Counted from the first letter of the stretch, positions 7,469 to 15,992 are shown. The stretch: DNA of 22,770 nt from DATEBA01 sp035288045 (GCA_035288045.1 DATEBA010000054.1:1-22770); one strand, 5' to 3'. Numbers and translations are program-made. Notes: a model not told the origin generated them from the sequence alone.

Positions 7469-7519
7469 GATGTCACGCGCCTCGGATTCCGTGTGAAGTA
7501 GTACGCCTTTGCGGGGGCA

Positions 7520-8581
7520 TCAGGCAACCCGGACCGCGGTCACCGGCGCCAGCCGCTCGGCGACGGTGAACCAGGTCGCGCCCGCGTCGACCGACCCGAA
7601 GACGGCTCCCGATGTGGCGCCGAAGTAGAGGCAGAGCGGTGTCCCGCCGTCGTGCGTGAACGCCTGCCGGAGAACCGTCATGTAGGCGTCGCGCTGGGGG
7701 AGGCCGTGGGTGCGCGCCGTCCACGACTTGCCGGCGTCGCGTGTCACATACACGCGGAGGCTCCCCCCGGGCGTGACGCGGTCGAGGTCCGCCACCAGTG
7801 GGATCACGTAGCCGCTGTCGGGGTCGGCCGGGTCGATAGCCATCGGGAACCCGAACGTCGAGGGCAGACCCTCGCCGATATCTGTCCAGGTGTCCCCGCC
7901 GTCGTCCGATCGGTAGACGCCGGTGTGGAACTGCAGCATCAATCTCTCCGGCCGCGCCGGCGAGCGGTGGACGTTGTGCACGCAGAGGTCCTCGCTGGTG
8001 GCGCGCGACTCCTCAGGGATGTACAAGGGCACGAGGCCGGTGTTGCCCTTGCGCCAGCTCTTCCCGCGGTCGTCGGTGTGCCAGATGCCAGCCGCCGAGA
8101 TCGCGAGCGTGAGCCGGTCGGGGTCTCCCGGCATCGGGCAGATCGAGTGCAGCGCGAGGCCGCCGGCGCCAGGCTGCCAGCGCGGGCGCTCCGGTCGGTC
8201 CCACAGGGCTCGGTTCAGCTCCCAGGTCTCGCCGCCGTCCTCGCTGCGGAACAGGGCGGCCGGGGCGACGCCGGCCCAGAGCACCCCGTCCTCCTCGGCG
8301 GGTGTGACGACCCAGATCCGCTCGACCGTCGCGCCGGCGTCTTCGGGGAAGGCTGGGCCGGCCGTCTGCTCCCACTTGCCGGTCGGGTCGTTCGCGGTCC
8401 AAACGCGCGGCCCGAAGTGTCCGGAGGTCACCGAGGCGAGGTACAGACCGCTTCGGGGGTCGCGGATCGCGTACTCGACCGTCACGCCCTCGAACGCGCG
8501 GTGCACGATCTCGAAAGGCCCGCTCCGGTCGCCGCGGAGCACGAACAAGCCCTTCCTTGTTCCGATGAGGAGCTCGGTCAC
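7520..8581 (-). CDS. BNR/sialidase-like beta-propeller protein
   Basis: 353 residues from a GTG start with GGGAGG eight bases upstream, inside the end of the MoaD gene. At least four Asp-box (BNR) repeats are visible: FRSEDGGETWELN, WHTDDRGKSWRKG, YRSDDGGDTWTDIG and YVTRDAGKSWTAR, with a fifth, weaker SVDAGATWFTV near the end. Similar repeats form sialidase and photosystem-assembly (Ycf48-like) propellers. There is no signal peptide, and I do not see the arginine triad needed for a true sialidase, so glycosidase activity is doubtful. It starts four bases after the MoaD-like stop and is certainly cotranscribed with it. The pairing itself is the best functional clue. Confidence 0.85.
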   Translation of the reverse strand: MTELLIGTRKGLFVLRGDRSGPFEIVHRAFEGVTVEYAIRDPRSGLYLASVTSGHFGPRVWTANDPTGKWEQTAGPAFPEDAGATVERIWVVTPAEEDGVLWAGVAPAALFRSEDGGETWELNRALWDRPERPRWQPGAGGLALHSICPMPGDPDRLTLAISAAGIWHTDDRGKSWRKGNTGLVPLYIPEESRATSEDLCVHNVHRSPARPERLMLQFHTGVYRSDDGGDTWTDIGEGLPSTFGFPMAIDPADPDSGYVIPLVADLDRVTPGGSLRVYVTRDAGKSWTARTHGLPQRDAYMTVLRQAFTHDGGTPLCLYFGATSGAVFGSVDAGATWFTVAERLAPVTAVRVA

Positions 8582-8585
8582 GCGA

Positions 8586-8846
8586 TCACCCTCCCGAGAT
8601 CGAGGGGAGGACGTACAGCCGGTCGTCGGGCCCGACCGGGACGTCCTCCTTGGTCCGTTCGCCGTTCACGAAGACGCCTACGTGTGGGCGGATTCCCCCG
8701 CGCTCGTCGAGCACCCACCCAGCGGTTCGCGGATGCTCTCGCTCGAGTGCGCGCAGGACTTCGGTCAAAGAGGCGCCTTGGAGCCGGACCTCGCTCCTGC
8801 CGCCTGCGAGGTCCTTGAGGGGGGCGCGCAGCTTGACGAGCGCCAT
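8586..8846 (-). CDS. MoaD/ThiS-family ubiquitin-like protein
   Basis: 86 residues with the beta-grasp pattern of small sulfur-carrier proteins. VKLRAPLKDLAGG opens it, SLTEVLRALEREHP is the central helix, HVGVFVNGERTKEDVPVGPDDRLYVLPSISGG-type strands close it, and the chain ends exactly in Gly-Gly. That terminal glycine is adenylated and thiocarboxylated in MoaD/ThiS. No E1-like activating enzyme (MoeB/ThiF), MoaE or thiamine gene is near, so molybdopterin or thiamine synthesis is not supported by context. It sits directly upstream of the BNR protein. The ribosome site is weak. Confidence 0.9.
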   Translation of the reverse strand: MALVKLRAPLKDLAGGRSEVRLQGASLTEVLRALEREHPRTAGWVLDERGGIRPHVGVFVNGERTKEDVPVGPDDRLYVLPSISGG

Positions 8847-8989
8847 GGCTCGTCAGTCTAGCCACGGGTGCCGAGATATCAGGAAGATCCGGTCGCCAAG
8901 GGGACCGTCGCTGCCGCGAGGACGCTGGACGGGTTAGCGGCCAGAACCCACGAAGGCCGGAGCCTGCTTCACATCTCTCGCGGGGTTAC

Positions 8990-9466
8990 TCACACCTGCT
9001 TCGGGACGTTGCCCGTCAGTGTGAACACGAAACGCATCGCCTTGTGCCCGACATCGGCGGTGGGATCGAACATCAAAGGGCAGCCCCCGTCGATCACCGT
9101 GATGCCCTGCTGTCGGCCGTATTCGGCAGCCGCGTCGGAGACGCTGCCGGTCCCGAAGGAGCGGTGCATCCACACGTGCTTGATGCCGAGCTCCGCGCAC
9201 TCCCGCATCGTGGCCTCGGCGGTCTCGGGCCTGGTTCCGATCACGACCGCGTCGACGCCGCCGGGGATCGATTCCAGATCCTGGTAGCACGGATCGCCTT
9301 CGACCTCGTCGGCGTTCGGGTTGACCGCGAAGACCTCGTAGCCCCGGTCCCGCAACCGCTGGTACACGATGTTGCTTCCGTGACCCTTCGGGTTCCTGGA
9401 GACCCCGGTGACAGCGATCCGCTTCCTGACTAGGAACTCCTTCGCCGCGTTCTTGATGTTCGGCAC
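8990..9466 (-). CDS. CoA-binding domain protein (YccU-like)
   Basis: 158 residues from a GTG start. Single Rossmann-type CoA-binding domain, as in the N-terminal part of ADP-forming acyl-CoA synthetases but stand-alone. Markers are IAVTGVSRNPKGHGSNIVYQ (18-37), YEVFAVNPNADEVEG, VDAVVIGTRPETAE, IKHVWMHRSFG and ITVIDGGCPLMF. Members are cytosolic and their exact role is unsettled. It precedes the MoaD/BNR/ligase run by 143 bp; that gap shows no gene, so it may be the promoter region of the downstream operon. Confidence 0.92.
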   Translation of the reverse strand: MPNIKNAAKEFLVRKRIAVTGVSRNPKGHGSNIVYQRLRDRGYEVFAVNPNADEVEGDPCYQDLESIPGGVDAVVIGTRPETAEATMRECAELGIKHVWMHRSFGTGSVSDAAAEYGRQQGITVIDGGCPLMFDPTADVGHKAMRFVFTLTGNVPKQV

Positions 9467-9839
9467 GACTCCATCCCCCTTTTAGGAGGGCGTCGGCACC
9501 AGACTGTCACCTGGGCGGGAGGTGTCGGAGGTCAGCCGACCCGGTTCGATGAGGACCTTCGGCCGGCGGTCCGCTACTCCTGCAACGGGAGGGCGTCGTG
9601 TCGGAACACGAGCTCCGACGAGGCCAGGCGCATGCAGGACTCGAGCGTGTTGGCCGGGCTCAGTCCACATGCTCGTCGCCACGACCGCGGCGATCCCGTT
9701 CATCGACCCGAAGAAGGAGGTCCCGTCCACCTCCCTGAGGTAGCAGCCGCGCGGCCGGAGGAAAGGGGGGCAGCTCGAATGAAGGCCCTAACCGCGTTGG
9801 CCGGTGGGCAGGTAGGGCTCTGGCCTCCCTATACCTCGC
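9467..9839 (-). other. Intergenic region with a possible gene remnant
   Basis: No intact gene. On the minus strand, a short frame ending at TAG 9574-9576 reads ANTLESCMRLASSELVF then RHDALPLQE with GC-rich third positions, like a real C-terminus. Just upstream, another frame (9660-9730) reads FFGSMNGIAAVVATSMWT. The two would join with a single frameshift, suggesting a decayed gene. The family is not recognised and the evidence is weak. The part next to the dehydrogenase (9741-9839) shows nothing. Confidence 0.25.
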
Positions 9840-12260
9840 TCACGCGAACTCGCGGAGCCTGGTGCCCTTCGGGTCGTAAGGAGGCTCGGGCAGGATCCGA
9901 GCGGTCCGCGGCTCGCCGATCACGAACACCATGAGCTCGGGTGCGGACCCGACCACGCCCCGGTCCAGGTAGGCCAGGGCAAGGCTCTTGCCGACGTGGT
10001 GTCCGTAGGCCCCCGAGGTCACGAACCCGACCCTACGGCCCTCGATCCAGATCCCGTCGTCCTGCGCGGCGTCCGCATCGGCGGCGTCGACCTCCAGGAG
10101 CACGAGCATCCGCGAGGCGCCCTCCTCGCGCTCGCGCAGAGCAGCTTCGCGGCCGATGAAGTCGCCCTTTTCGAACGCGACGAACCGGTCTAGGCCAGAC
10201 ATCCCCGGGGTGGAGTCCTGCCGGAACTCGGCCGACCAGATGCCGTAACCCTTCTCCAGGCGCAAACCGTCCACGGCCCGGTCGCCGACCTGGCGTAGGC
10301 GGCTCGCGGTCCCGGCCTCCAGCAGTTCATGCAGCAGCGTCCGGTGCAGGTTGGCCGGCACGACGATCTCGTAGCCCAGCTCGCCAGTCAGCGAGATGCG
10401 CCCGACCACGGCCTGCGCCGTGCCGACATCCATCTCGTGCACCGACAGGAACGGGAAGGCCTCGTTCGACACGTCGTCGTGCACGAGCCGCTCCAGGATC
10501 TCGCGCGACGCAGGCCCGGAGACCGAGAAGCCCATCCGGTCCTCGGTGATGTTCCGCAGCTCCACGCCGTCTGCCGGCAGGGTCCGTCGGAACCAACGCG
10601 TGTGCCAGTCCTGCAGGTAGTAGGAGCCGGTCAGCCAGAAGCGGTCCTCGTCCAGCCTCGTGACCGACAGGTCGCCCATCAGCCGCCCGGCAGGACTCAG
10701 CATCGGCGCCAGGCGGATCCGCCCGACCTCCGGGATCCGTGAAGACAGCAAATGGTCGAGCCACGCCTCGGCGACCCGCCCCGTCACCTCGTACCGTGCG
10801 TACTGGGCGATCTCATACGCCCCGGCAGCGGTGCGGACCGCCTCGACCTCTTCGGCAACGATCGGCTCGGCGTTCGAGCGCCCGAGCGTGGAGCTCTCCT
10901 CGAAGTCGAGCGAGGGCGCGAAGTACATCGGAACCTCCAGGCCCCAGTTCACCGTGAACCGCGCGCCCGCGGCCACGAACTCGTTGTAGCAAGGGGTGGT
11001 CTTGAGCGGGCGTCCCGCGGGGAGCTCCTCGTTCGGGTAGGCCATCACGAACCGGCGCGCGTAGAACTGCGCGGTCGTGTCGCGGAGGTACCGGTCGTTC
11101 GAGGCGTAGGAGCCGAAGCGCGCGACGTCCATGCCGAACACGTCGTAGCCGGGGTCTCCGTCCGCGATCCAGTTGGCGAGCGCGAGCCCGATGCCCGCAC
11201 CCTGCGAGAATCCGGCCATGCACCCGCAGGCGGCCCAGTAGTTCGGTAAGCCCGCGACGGGTCCGACGAGCGGGTTGCCGTCTGGGGTGAAGGTGAACGC
11301 GCCGTTCACCCACCGCTTGATCCCGATGTCCTGCAGCACCGGGAAGCGTCGGAAGCCGATCGTTAGCTCTGACTTGATGCGATCGATCTCCTCGGGGAAC
11401 AGCTGCCTTCCGAAGTCCCAGTCGGCGCCCTGAACCTTCCAGTGGCGGGGATTCTGCTCGTAGACGCCCAGGAGCACGCCATTCCCCTCCCGCTGGAGGT
11501 ACGTGAAGCCCTCGAGGTCGGTGACGGCGGGCATGTCGCCCTCGATCGCGGCGACCTCGGGTATGTCGGCGGTGACCAGGTAGTGATGCACCATCGGTAC
11601 GAGCGGGTGATCCACGCCGACCATGCGACCGATCTTGCGCGCCCACAGGCCGGCCGCGTTCACGACGTGCTCCGCGGTGATGGGGCCCCTCTCCGTCTCG
11701 AGGCGCCACTCGCCACTGGGCAGCTGGTCGAGGGACAGCACGCGGTTGTGCTGGACCACCTCGGCCCTCCGCCTCCTCGCCGCCTCGGCGTAAGCGTGGG
11801 TCGCGCCGTTGGGGTCGAGGTTCCCCTCGTGTGGGTCGAACAGTGCGCCGAGCAGGCCGGTCGGGTCGATGATAGGCACCATCCGCGCGGCCTCTTCGGG
11901 CGTGAGGAGGTAGGCGTCGGTGTCTTGGGTGCGGTGCCAGGCGAGCTCGGACTTCAGCCACTGCCACCGCTCGGGGGTGCCGGCGAGCTCCATCCCACCC
12001 GACATGTGGAGCCCGATGCTCTGCCCGCTCTCCTGCTCGACCTGGGTGTAGAGGCCGATGGTGTACTTCTGCAGCGCAGCGATCCTGGTGTCGGCGTTGA
12101 TCGCGTGGAAGCCGCCCGCGGCGTGCCAGGTCGAGCCGGCGGTGAGCTCGTCGCGCTCGATCAGCACCACGTCCCTTATCCCGCGGAGGGTGAGGTGATA
12201 GAGGACGCTGCAGCCGACGATCCCGCCGCCGATGACGACGACCTGGTACCGGTCCTTCAC
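9840..12260 (-). CDS. Dimethylglycine/sarcosine dehydrogenase-like flavoprotein (FAD + GcvT domains)
   Basis: 806 residues, matching the roughly 800-850 of the dimethylglycine/sarcosine dehydrogenase family. Residues 1-380 are a DAO-type FAD domain: VVVIGGGIVGCSVLYHL (GxGxxG 11-16), then STWHAAGG, whose His46 is at the position of covalent FAD attachment in the mitochondrial enzymes. Residues about 430-806 are the GcvT-like folate half (GRSNAEPIVAEE, YARYEVTGRVAEAWLDHLL, ISLTGELGYEIVVPANLH, then DALR-like DGLRLEKGYGIWSAEF). These enzymes remove an N-methyl group and pass the C1 unit to tetrahydrofolate. The exact methylamine substrate (dimethylglycine, sarcosine or other) cannot be fixed. It is a GTG-start, single-gene unit; no betaine genes adjoin. 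Confidence 0.92.
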   Translation of the reverse strand: MKDRYQVVVIGGGIVGCSVLYHLTLRGIRDVVLIERDELTAGSTWHAAGGFHAINADTRIAALQKYTIGLYTQVEQESGQSIGLHMSGGMELAGTPERWQWLKSELAWHRTQDTDAYLLTPEEAARMVPIIDPTGLLGALFDPHEGNLDPNGATHAYAEAARRRRAEVVQHNRVLSLDQLPSGEWRLETERGPITAEHVVNAAGLWARKIGRMVGVDHPLVPMVHHYLVTADIPEVAAIEGDMPAVTDLEGFTYLQREGNGVLLGVYEQNPRHWKVQGADWDFGRQLFPEEIDRIKSELTIGFRRFPVLQDIGIKRWVNGAFTFTPDGNPLVGPVAGLPNYWAACGCMAGFSQGAGIGLALANWIADGDPGYDVFGMDVARFGSYASNDRYLRDTTAQFYARRFVMAYPNEELPAGRPLKTTPCYNEFVAAGARFTVNWGLEVPMYFAPSLDFEESSTLGRSNAEPIVAEEVEAVRTAAGAYEIAQYARYEVTGRVAEAWLDHLLSSRIPEVGRIRLAPMLSPAGRLMGDLSVTRLDEDRFWLTGSYYLQDWHTRWFRRTLPADGVELRNITEDRMGFSVSGPASREILERLVHDDVSNEAFPFLSVHEMDVGTAQAVVGRISLTGELGYEIVVPANLHRTLLHELLEAGTASRLRQVGDRAVDGLRLEKGYGIWSAEFRQDSTPGMSGLDRFVAFEKGDFIGREAALREREEGASRMLVLLEVDAADADAAQDDGIWIEGRRVGFVTSGAYGHHVGKSLALAYLDRGVVGSAPELMVFVIGEPRTARILPEPPYDPKGTRLREFA

Positions 12261-12713
12261 GCTCCGACCACCTTCCGGCCCTGAACGGAGCGGAGTCTAG
12301 CTAGTGGTGTCGGCCGCCGCGTGACCGCCGGTCGCATCCTGTCAGTCCGACGAGGAGCGCCAGCACCGTGCCCCGGGGGGTTCTCTAATGGCGCCGAGGC
12401 TCCGAGGCCCTGGGGGAGGGATGGACGAAAGCCGGAGCATCCCCTCGTGACCGAGGTCATGGTGAACGTCTACGTGGAGCGAAAGGGGCGGACCGCGGCG
12501 GTCTTGCGGAGAGAGCCTGGAACTGACGGGAGGAGTGAGATCCTCCTTCGGCGGCGGACGCTGGCCGCGTCGTCACTCCGATCGTCGGCGTCTCGATCGA
12601 TGAGCGCTCTCTTCAATCACCCGGTCTCACGGGGGCGGTCGCAGCCCACGATCATCCTCGGAGATCGACCGTCGTGAATGGTTCCCGGTTGGTCCGCGAC
12701 TTGCTACCTCGGG
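12261..12713. other. Intergenic region, 453 bp, no gene seen
   Basis: It separates two minus-strand genes. A TAGACT box (about 12294-12299) could be the -10 of the dehydrogenase promoter. I found no convincing coding frame, RNA structure or riboswitch in the rest; the open plus-strand frame here has a composition typical of chance. Confidence 0.4.
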
Positions 12714-13061
12714 CTATCTCGAGTCGGCATCCGGCTGGAGGTTCGTCTCGGCCCAGCGGGCGAGCTCCAGCAGCGCAGGCTCGAGCGCGCGGCCGCGCTC
12801 GGTGAGACGGTAGACGGTCGCCAGCGGGGGACCCGCGAGGACCTCCCGCTCCACGATGCCTGCGTCCTGCAGCTCCTGGAGCCGCGACGAGAGCATCCCT
12901 TCTGTGATGCCCGGGACGCCCCGGGCGATCTCGGCGAACCGCGATGGGCCCTCACACAACGAGCCGATGATCATGCCGGTCCACCGCTTCCCGAGCAGCC
13001 CGAAGACGCGGCTCAGCGCCTCGTCGAAGAAGCTCAGCTCTCGGCTCTTCTTCGTGGCCAC
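12714..13061 (-). CDS. HxlR-family winged-helix transcriptional regulator
   Basis: 115 residues from a GTG start. The HxlR signature is clear: LLGKRWTGMIIGSLCEGPSR, then FAEIARGVPGITEGMLSSRL, then QELQDAGIVEREV and a wing ending VYRLTERGRALEPAL. Members bind as dimers to palindromic TAC/GTA-rich sites and often sense electrophiles or redox stress through an N-terminal Cys. Here the only early Cys is C36, inside the helix after the first motif, so the usual thiol switch is not obvious. There is no ribosome site, but TAGAGT (13069-13074) stands seven bases before the GTG, so the mRNA is probably leaderless. It is divergent from the MDR enzyme, its likely target. Confidence 0.9.
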   Translation of the reverse strand: MATKKSRELSFFDEALSRVFGLLGKRWTGMIIGSLCEGPSRFAEIARGVPGITEGMLSSRLQELQDAGIVEREVLAGPPLATVYRLTERGRALEPALLELARWAETNLQPDADSR

Positions 13062-13096
13062 GGAACAAACTCTAACGCCTGGGCTGTCGAAGATGT

Positions 13097-13121
13097 GGTA
13101 GCTACGAAAATCGTAGTAACC
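13097..13121. promoter_or_regulatory. 25-bp palindromic operator, likely HxlR site
   Basis: Arms GGTAGCTACGA and TCGTAGTAACC flank AAA. Nine of eleven positions are symmetric, with a perfect inner core CTACGA-AAA-TCGTAG. It lies between the divergent HxlR and MDR genes, 36 bp from the HxlR start, and has the TAC...GTA layout of known HxlR-family sites (YodB, CatR, HypR). Autoregulation and control of the plus-strand unit are both plausible. Confidence 0.65.
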
Positions 13122-13161
13122 TGTCCATCGGCTCGAGACGAAGGGAGAACACCGAGGAGCG

Positions 13162-13230
13162 ATGCAGCCGGAATCAACGAGTTGGTCGGGCGGATCCTGT
13201 TCGGCGGGGACTTCGTGTACACGCGCGGTC
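13162..13230 (+). pseudogene. Possible DoxX-like gene remnant
   Basis: An ATG at 13162 follows an AGGAG-like site (13155-13159, three bases before the ATG), but its frame soon becomes Arg-rich. One frame over, from about 13170, the reading is GINELVGRILFGGDFVYTRG, which resembles the first membrane helix of DoxX-type proteins (ELxxRxLFGGxFxYxG). The stretch after it loses coding character. This looks like the frameshifted head of a membrane gene that once stood directly behind the palindrome. Confidence is low because of the short match. Confidence 0.3.
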
Positions 13231-13327
13231 CATGCGATTCCCCGTGCCCGCCGTCGCCGGGTGGCCCACCGGCGTTTAGATGTTGGCTGGAGCCGGAACG
13301 AACCGGCCGGACGAAAGGAGTGGGGTC

Positions 13328-14293
13328 GTGGAACAGACGATGAAGGCGTTCGCGCTGAGAAGCTTCGAGGAGCCGGCGGGCGTGCACGACGTGTCGGTGC
13401 CCGATGTCGGTCCGGGAGATGTGCGGGTCCGCGTGCGAGCCGCGTCGATCAACGGCTTCGACGTGTTCGTAGCCACGGGGATGGCGAAGCACATGATGGA
13501 GCATCGATTCCCCGTGGTCGTGGGCAAGGACTTCGCCGGGGTCGTCGATGCCGTGGGCGACGGCGTGACGCGGTTCGGGCCGGGCGACGAGGTCGTCGGG
13601 ATCGTGCCGACGGAGCAGTTCCTGTGGCGCGGCTCCTTCGGCGAGTACGTCGTCGTGCCCGCGGATGGCTTCGTCCAGGCCAAGCCGGCGAACGTCGACT
13701 TCGCGGCCGCGGCCGGGCTCGGTCTCGCGGGGCTGGCCGCATTGGTGAGCGTCGACGCGATCGATCCGTCCGACGGCGACGTCGTGCTCGTCGTCGGGGC
13801 AACCGGGGGAGTCGGTACCTACGCGGTGCAGCTCGCCTCTGGCCGCGGCGCCACGGTCATCGCCACCGGGTTACCCCAGGACGAGGCCTGGCTCCGCGAG
13901 CTCGGGGCGAGCGAGGTCGTCGACTACACGGGTGAAGTCGCCGCGTGGGTCCGCGAGCACCACCCCAACGGGATCGACGCACTGATCGACCTCGTGAACC
14001 GCGACGGCGAGGCGCTCGCGAAGGTCGCCGAGCTCGTCAAGGACGGCGGGCGGCTGGCCACGACCATGGGCTCGGCCGACGTCGAGGGTCTTGCGAGCCG
14101 TGGCATCACGGCATCCAACGTGTTCGCGCAGTCCGACCCTGCGCACTTCGCCCGGCTACTCCAGGTCGCCGGCGAGGGGGCCATCACCGTTCCCGTGACG
14201 CGGACGTTCTCACTGCACGACCTTCACGAAGGTCTCGAGCTGCTCGGCACCGGCCAGGCGCGAGGCAAGTACGTCGTGACCATGGAGGGCTGA
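13328..14293 (+). CDS. Quinone-reductase-like MDR oxidoreductase, NADP-dependent
   Basis: 321 residues from the GTG at 13328, chosen because AAGGAG (13315-13320) lies seven bases upstream. Medium-chain dehydrogenase/reductase: a GroES-like half (VRVRVRAASINGFDVFVATG, FPVVVGKDFAGVVDAVGDGV, FGPGDEVVG) and a Rossmann half with VVGATGGVGTYAVQLA (156-170). The catalytic and structural zinc cysteines of alcohol dehydrogenases are absent, as in the quinone reductase (QOR) branch. Such enzymes reduce quinones or reactive enones with NADPH in the cytosol. Under the divergent HxlR regulator and palindrome this makes an electrophile or quinone detoxification unit likely (inference). Confidence 0.9.
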   Translation: MEQTMKAFALRSFEEPAGVHDVSVPDVGPGDVRVRVRAASINGFDVFVATGMAKHMMEHRFPVVVGKDFAGVVDAVGDGVTRFGPGDEVVGIVPTEQFLWRGSFGEYVVVPADGFVQAKPANVDFAAAAGLGLAGLAALVSVDAIDPSDGDVVLVVGATGGVGTYAVQLASGRGATVIATGLPQDEAWLRELGASEVVDYTGEVAAWVREHHPNGIDALIDLVNRDGEALAKVAELVKDGGRLATTMGSADVEGLASRGITASNVFAQSDPAHFARLLQVAGEGAITVPVTRTFSLHDLHEGLELLGTGQARGKYVVTMEG

Positions 14294-14746
14294 GATAGGT
14301 GCTCGCATCGGGCCATCCTCTCGCCGTCGCTCAGCCTCGGATGCGGAGCGAGAATAGAGCCGGGCATAACCCGCGCGTGCCTCCAGCAGGCCATTCTCGT
14401 CGAGGGCCGGGGTCCGGCGCTGTTTGGGAATCGCATCTCCCCTCGCCTCCTGCCGGGGTTCGGCCGGGAAGGATGCTTTGCTGCTGGTAGAGGAAGCATT
14501 GTCTGGCCCCGCCCGGTCGCTCTTTCTCACGCGCGCGCCCTCAAACGTCCCCCTTCGATGTTCCGGGCCGGGTCGTTCGGTGACGAGGAGACTGCCTCGC
14601 GTTTGCGGGCCGACCCAGCCGCTGGTGCCCGAGGTTCTTGCTCACGGCCCGCCGCTCACCGTCGCGCTCAGGGTCGCGCCTCCGTCGCGCCGGTCACGGC
14701 GGCGGGTCGCCGTCTCGAGACCGGGCTTGGCGTGGTGCCGATCCCC
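14294..14746. other. Intergenic region, 453 bp, no gene seen
   Basis: It lies between convergent genes. Both strands were read: the open frames have erratic composition and no ribosome sites. No clear terminator hairpin with a T-run was found. Confidence 0.4.
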
Positions 14747-15337
14747 TCAATAGGTGGTCATCTTCGCTGCGATCGTGTCGCTCTTGGTCGGGGCGCTCTG
14801 CGAGCGGAGCGTGATCGGACACCGGTACGAGACGCCCTCAGCGGTGGTCGGCGCGATGATGTTCAGGGTCAGGAACACCCGCTCCTTCTCTGAGGCCGGT
14901 TGGAACGAGAACTTCGCCGTACCGTTCTTGAACCGGTTGGTGATCTTGACCGAGCCGGCGTCCGGGTTCTTGTGCTTGCCGATCTGGACCTTGTTCACGC
15001 GGAACCGGCGGTTTCCCTTGCAGCCTTCCACGATCAGCGTGTCGGCCTTCGTCCCGTCGTTCTCGAGTGCGAGCCAGAAGCGGACTCCCTCCCCGTCCTG
15101 CATCCGTACGCCGACGGTCTGGCGTCTGGCCGTTCCGTTGTAGATGTTCCTCCCCCTCCATGGGTGCGGGGGTGGGTCGATCTTGCACCCGTTGCTAAGA
15201 CCGCAGAGCTTGATCCACGCGTCGGGCCGGTAGGAGGGTCTACCGCTACCGCCGGCGGCCGCGGATCCGGGCAGCGTCGCGAGCACCAAGGCGGCCAACG
15301 CGGGGACCAGCATGAGGGGGAACGCTCGTGTTCTCAT
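14747..15337 (-). CDS. Secreted protein, unknown
   Basis: 196 residues from the ATG at 15335-15337; an upstream in-frame ATG would add a low-complexity Arg-rich stretch and is rejected. The signal peptide (residues 1-28) has the core FPLMLVPALAALVLATL and ends GSAAAGG. The mature part begins with a Cys pair (KLCGLSNGCKID), then an all-beta pattern: RQTVGVRMQDGEGVRFWLAL, NDGTKADTLIVEGCKGNRRF, TAKFSFQPASEKERVFLTL and a closing GVSYRCPITLRS. It resembles an Ig-like or pilin-like extracellular beta domain, but I do not recognise a family. Four Cys may form two disulphides. It is the one intact gene in a decayed stretch. Confidence 0.75.
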   Translation of the reverse strand: MRTRAFPLMLVPALAALVLATLPGSAAAGGSGRPSYRPDAWIKLCGLSNGCKIDPPPHPWRGRNIYNGTARRQTVGVRMQDGEGVRFWLALENDGTKADTLIVEGCKGNRRFRVNKVQIGKHKNPDAGSVKITNRFKNGTAKFSFQPASEKERVFLTLNIIAPTTAEGVSYRCPITLRSQSAPTKSDTIAAKMTTY

Positions 15338-15839
15338 CGCCTCAGGGGTATCGGCTTGACCGGCCCGCCGACTGAAGCGGCGTGACGGCATGCCGTCCTG
15401 GCAGGGGTCGCACTCACGGATGGTTCGGCGTGCGGCGGCGGCGACCGTCGGGACTCGGATACCCTTAGCCGTGCGAACCAAGGTTCCGACCTGGGCCGCT
15501 CGACCGCTTGTTCGGCCTCGTGGGGCCTTCACCCTACTCCCTTCTACCTGCGGGCATTTCTTCGAGTACCGTCCAGTTGGGTGCACCGATCCATACGGTG
15601 GTCCGAAAAACCGGTACGCCGGAAGACCGGCTGGATGCGGCCACGAGCTCTACCGCCAGTACGCCCTGGCGGGAGGGTAAAGGCCGGGAGCCCCGGTCGG
15701 GCAGAGCAGGGAGGCCCTGGCGGGTACTGTGTGCCGCCTATCCGGGGGTGCGTCAGGGCACTGGTGGGTCCATGCTGGGAGTCCCAAGCACCTGCCCGCC
15801 CGGCGGCATCTATCAGGATATGCAGGCAGAGGGCGACGT
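15338..15839. other. Intergenic region, 502 bp, no gene seen
   Basis: Open plus-strand frames exist here, but with no ribosome site and no recognisable protein pattern. An 11-base motif (GCCCTGGCGGG) occurs twice (about 15664 and 15716). The region may hold the promoter of the secreted gene to the left and debris of decayed genes. Confidence 0.35.
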
Positions 15840-15989
15840 GTGCGGCTCCCGGTCGCGCAGGAAGGCCCGCTGGACTTCGCGACGTTCTTGGCTGACGAGC
15901 ACCGGGGGCTCCTCAAGCTCCTGGACTTCGCGACGGGGAACCGGGCGGAGGCCGCCATGACCAGGTTCGTGATGACCGGCAGCGGTTGA
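15840..15989 (+). pseudogene. N-terminal remnant of an ECF sigma factor
   Basis: A 49-codon frame from a GTG at 15840. The core reads FATFLADEHRGLLKLLDFAT then GNRAEA, which matches region 2.1 of ECF sigma factors (F..F...EHRRL......TGNR.EAEDL.Q). Where region 2.2 should follow, the frame runs into AMTRFVMTGSG and stops, so the DNA-binding regions are missing. A 15-base direct repeat (CTGGACTTCGCGACG, 15870-15884 and 15921-15935) encodes LDFAT twice in frame. It is not expected to work as a sigma factor. Confidence 0.5.
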
Positions 15990-15992
15990 TCG

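Noticed and set aside
12321..12677. 118-residue plus-strand frame in the gap before the HxlR gene
   Set aside because: No ribosome site, erratic codon positions and no recognisable domain.
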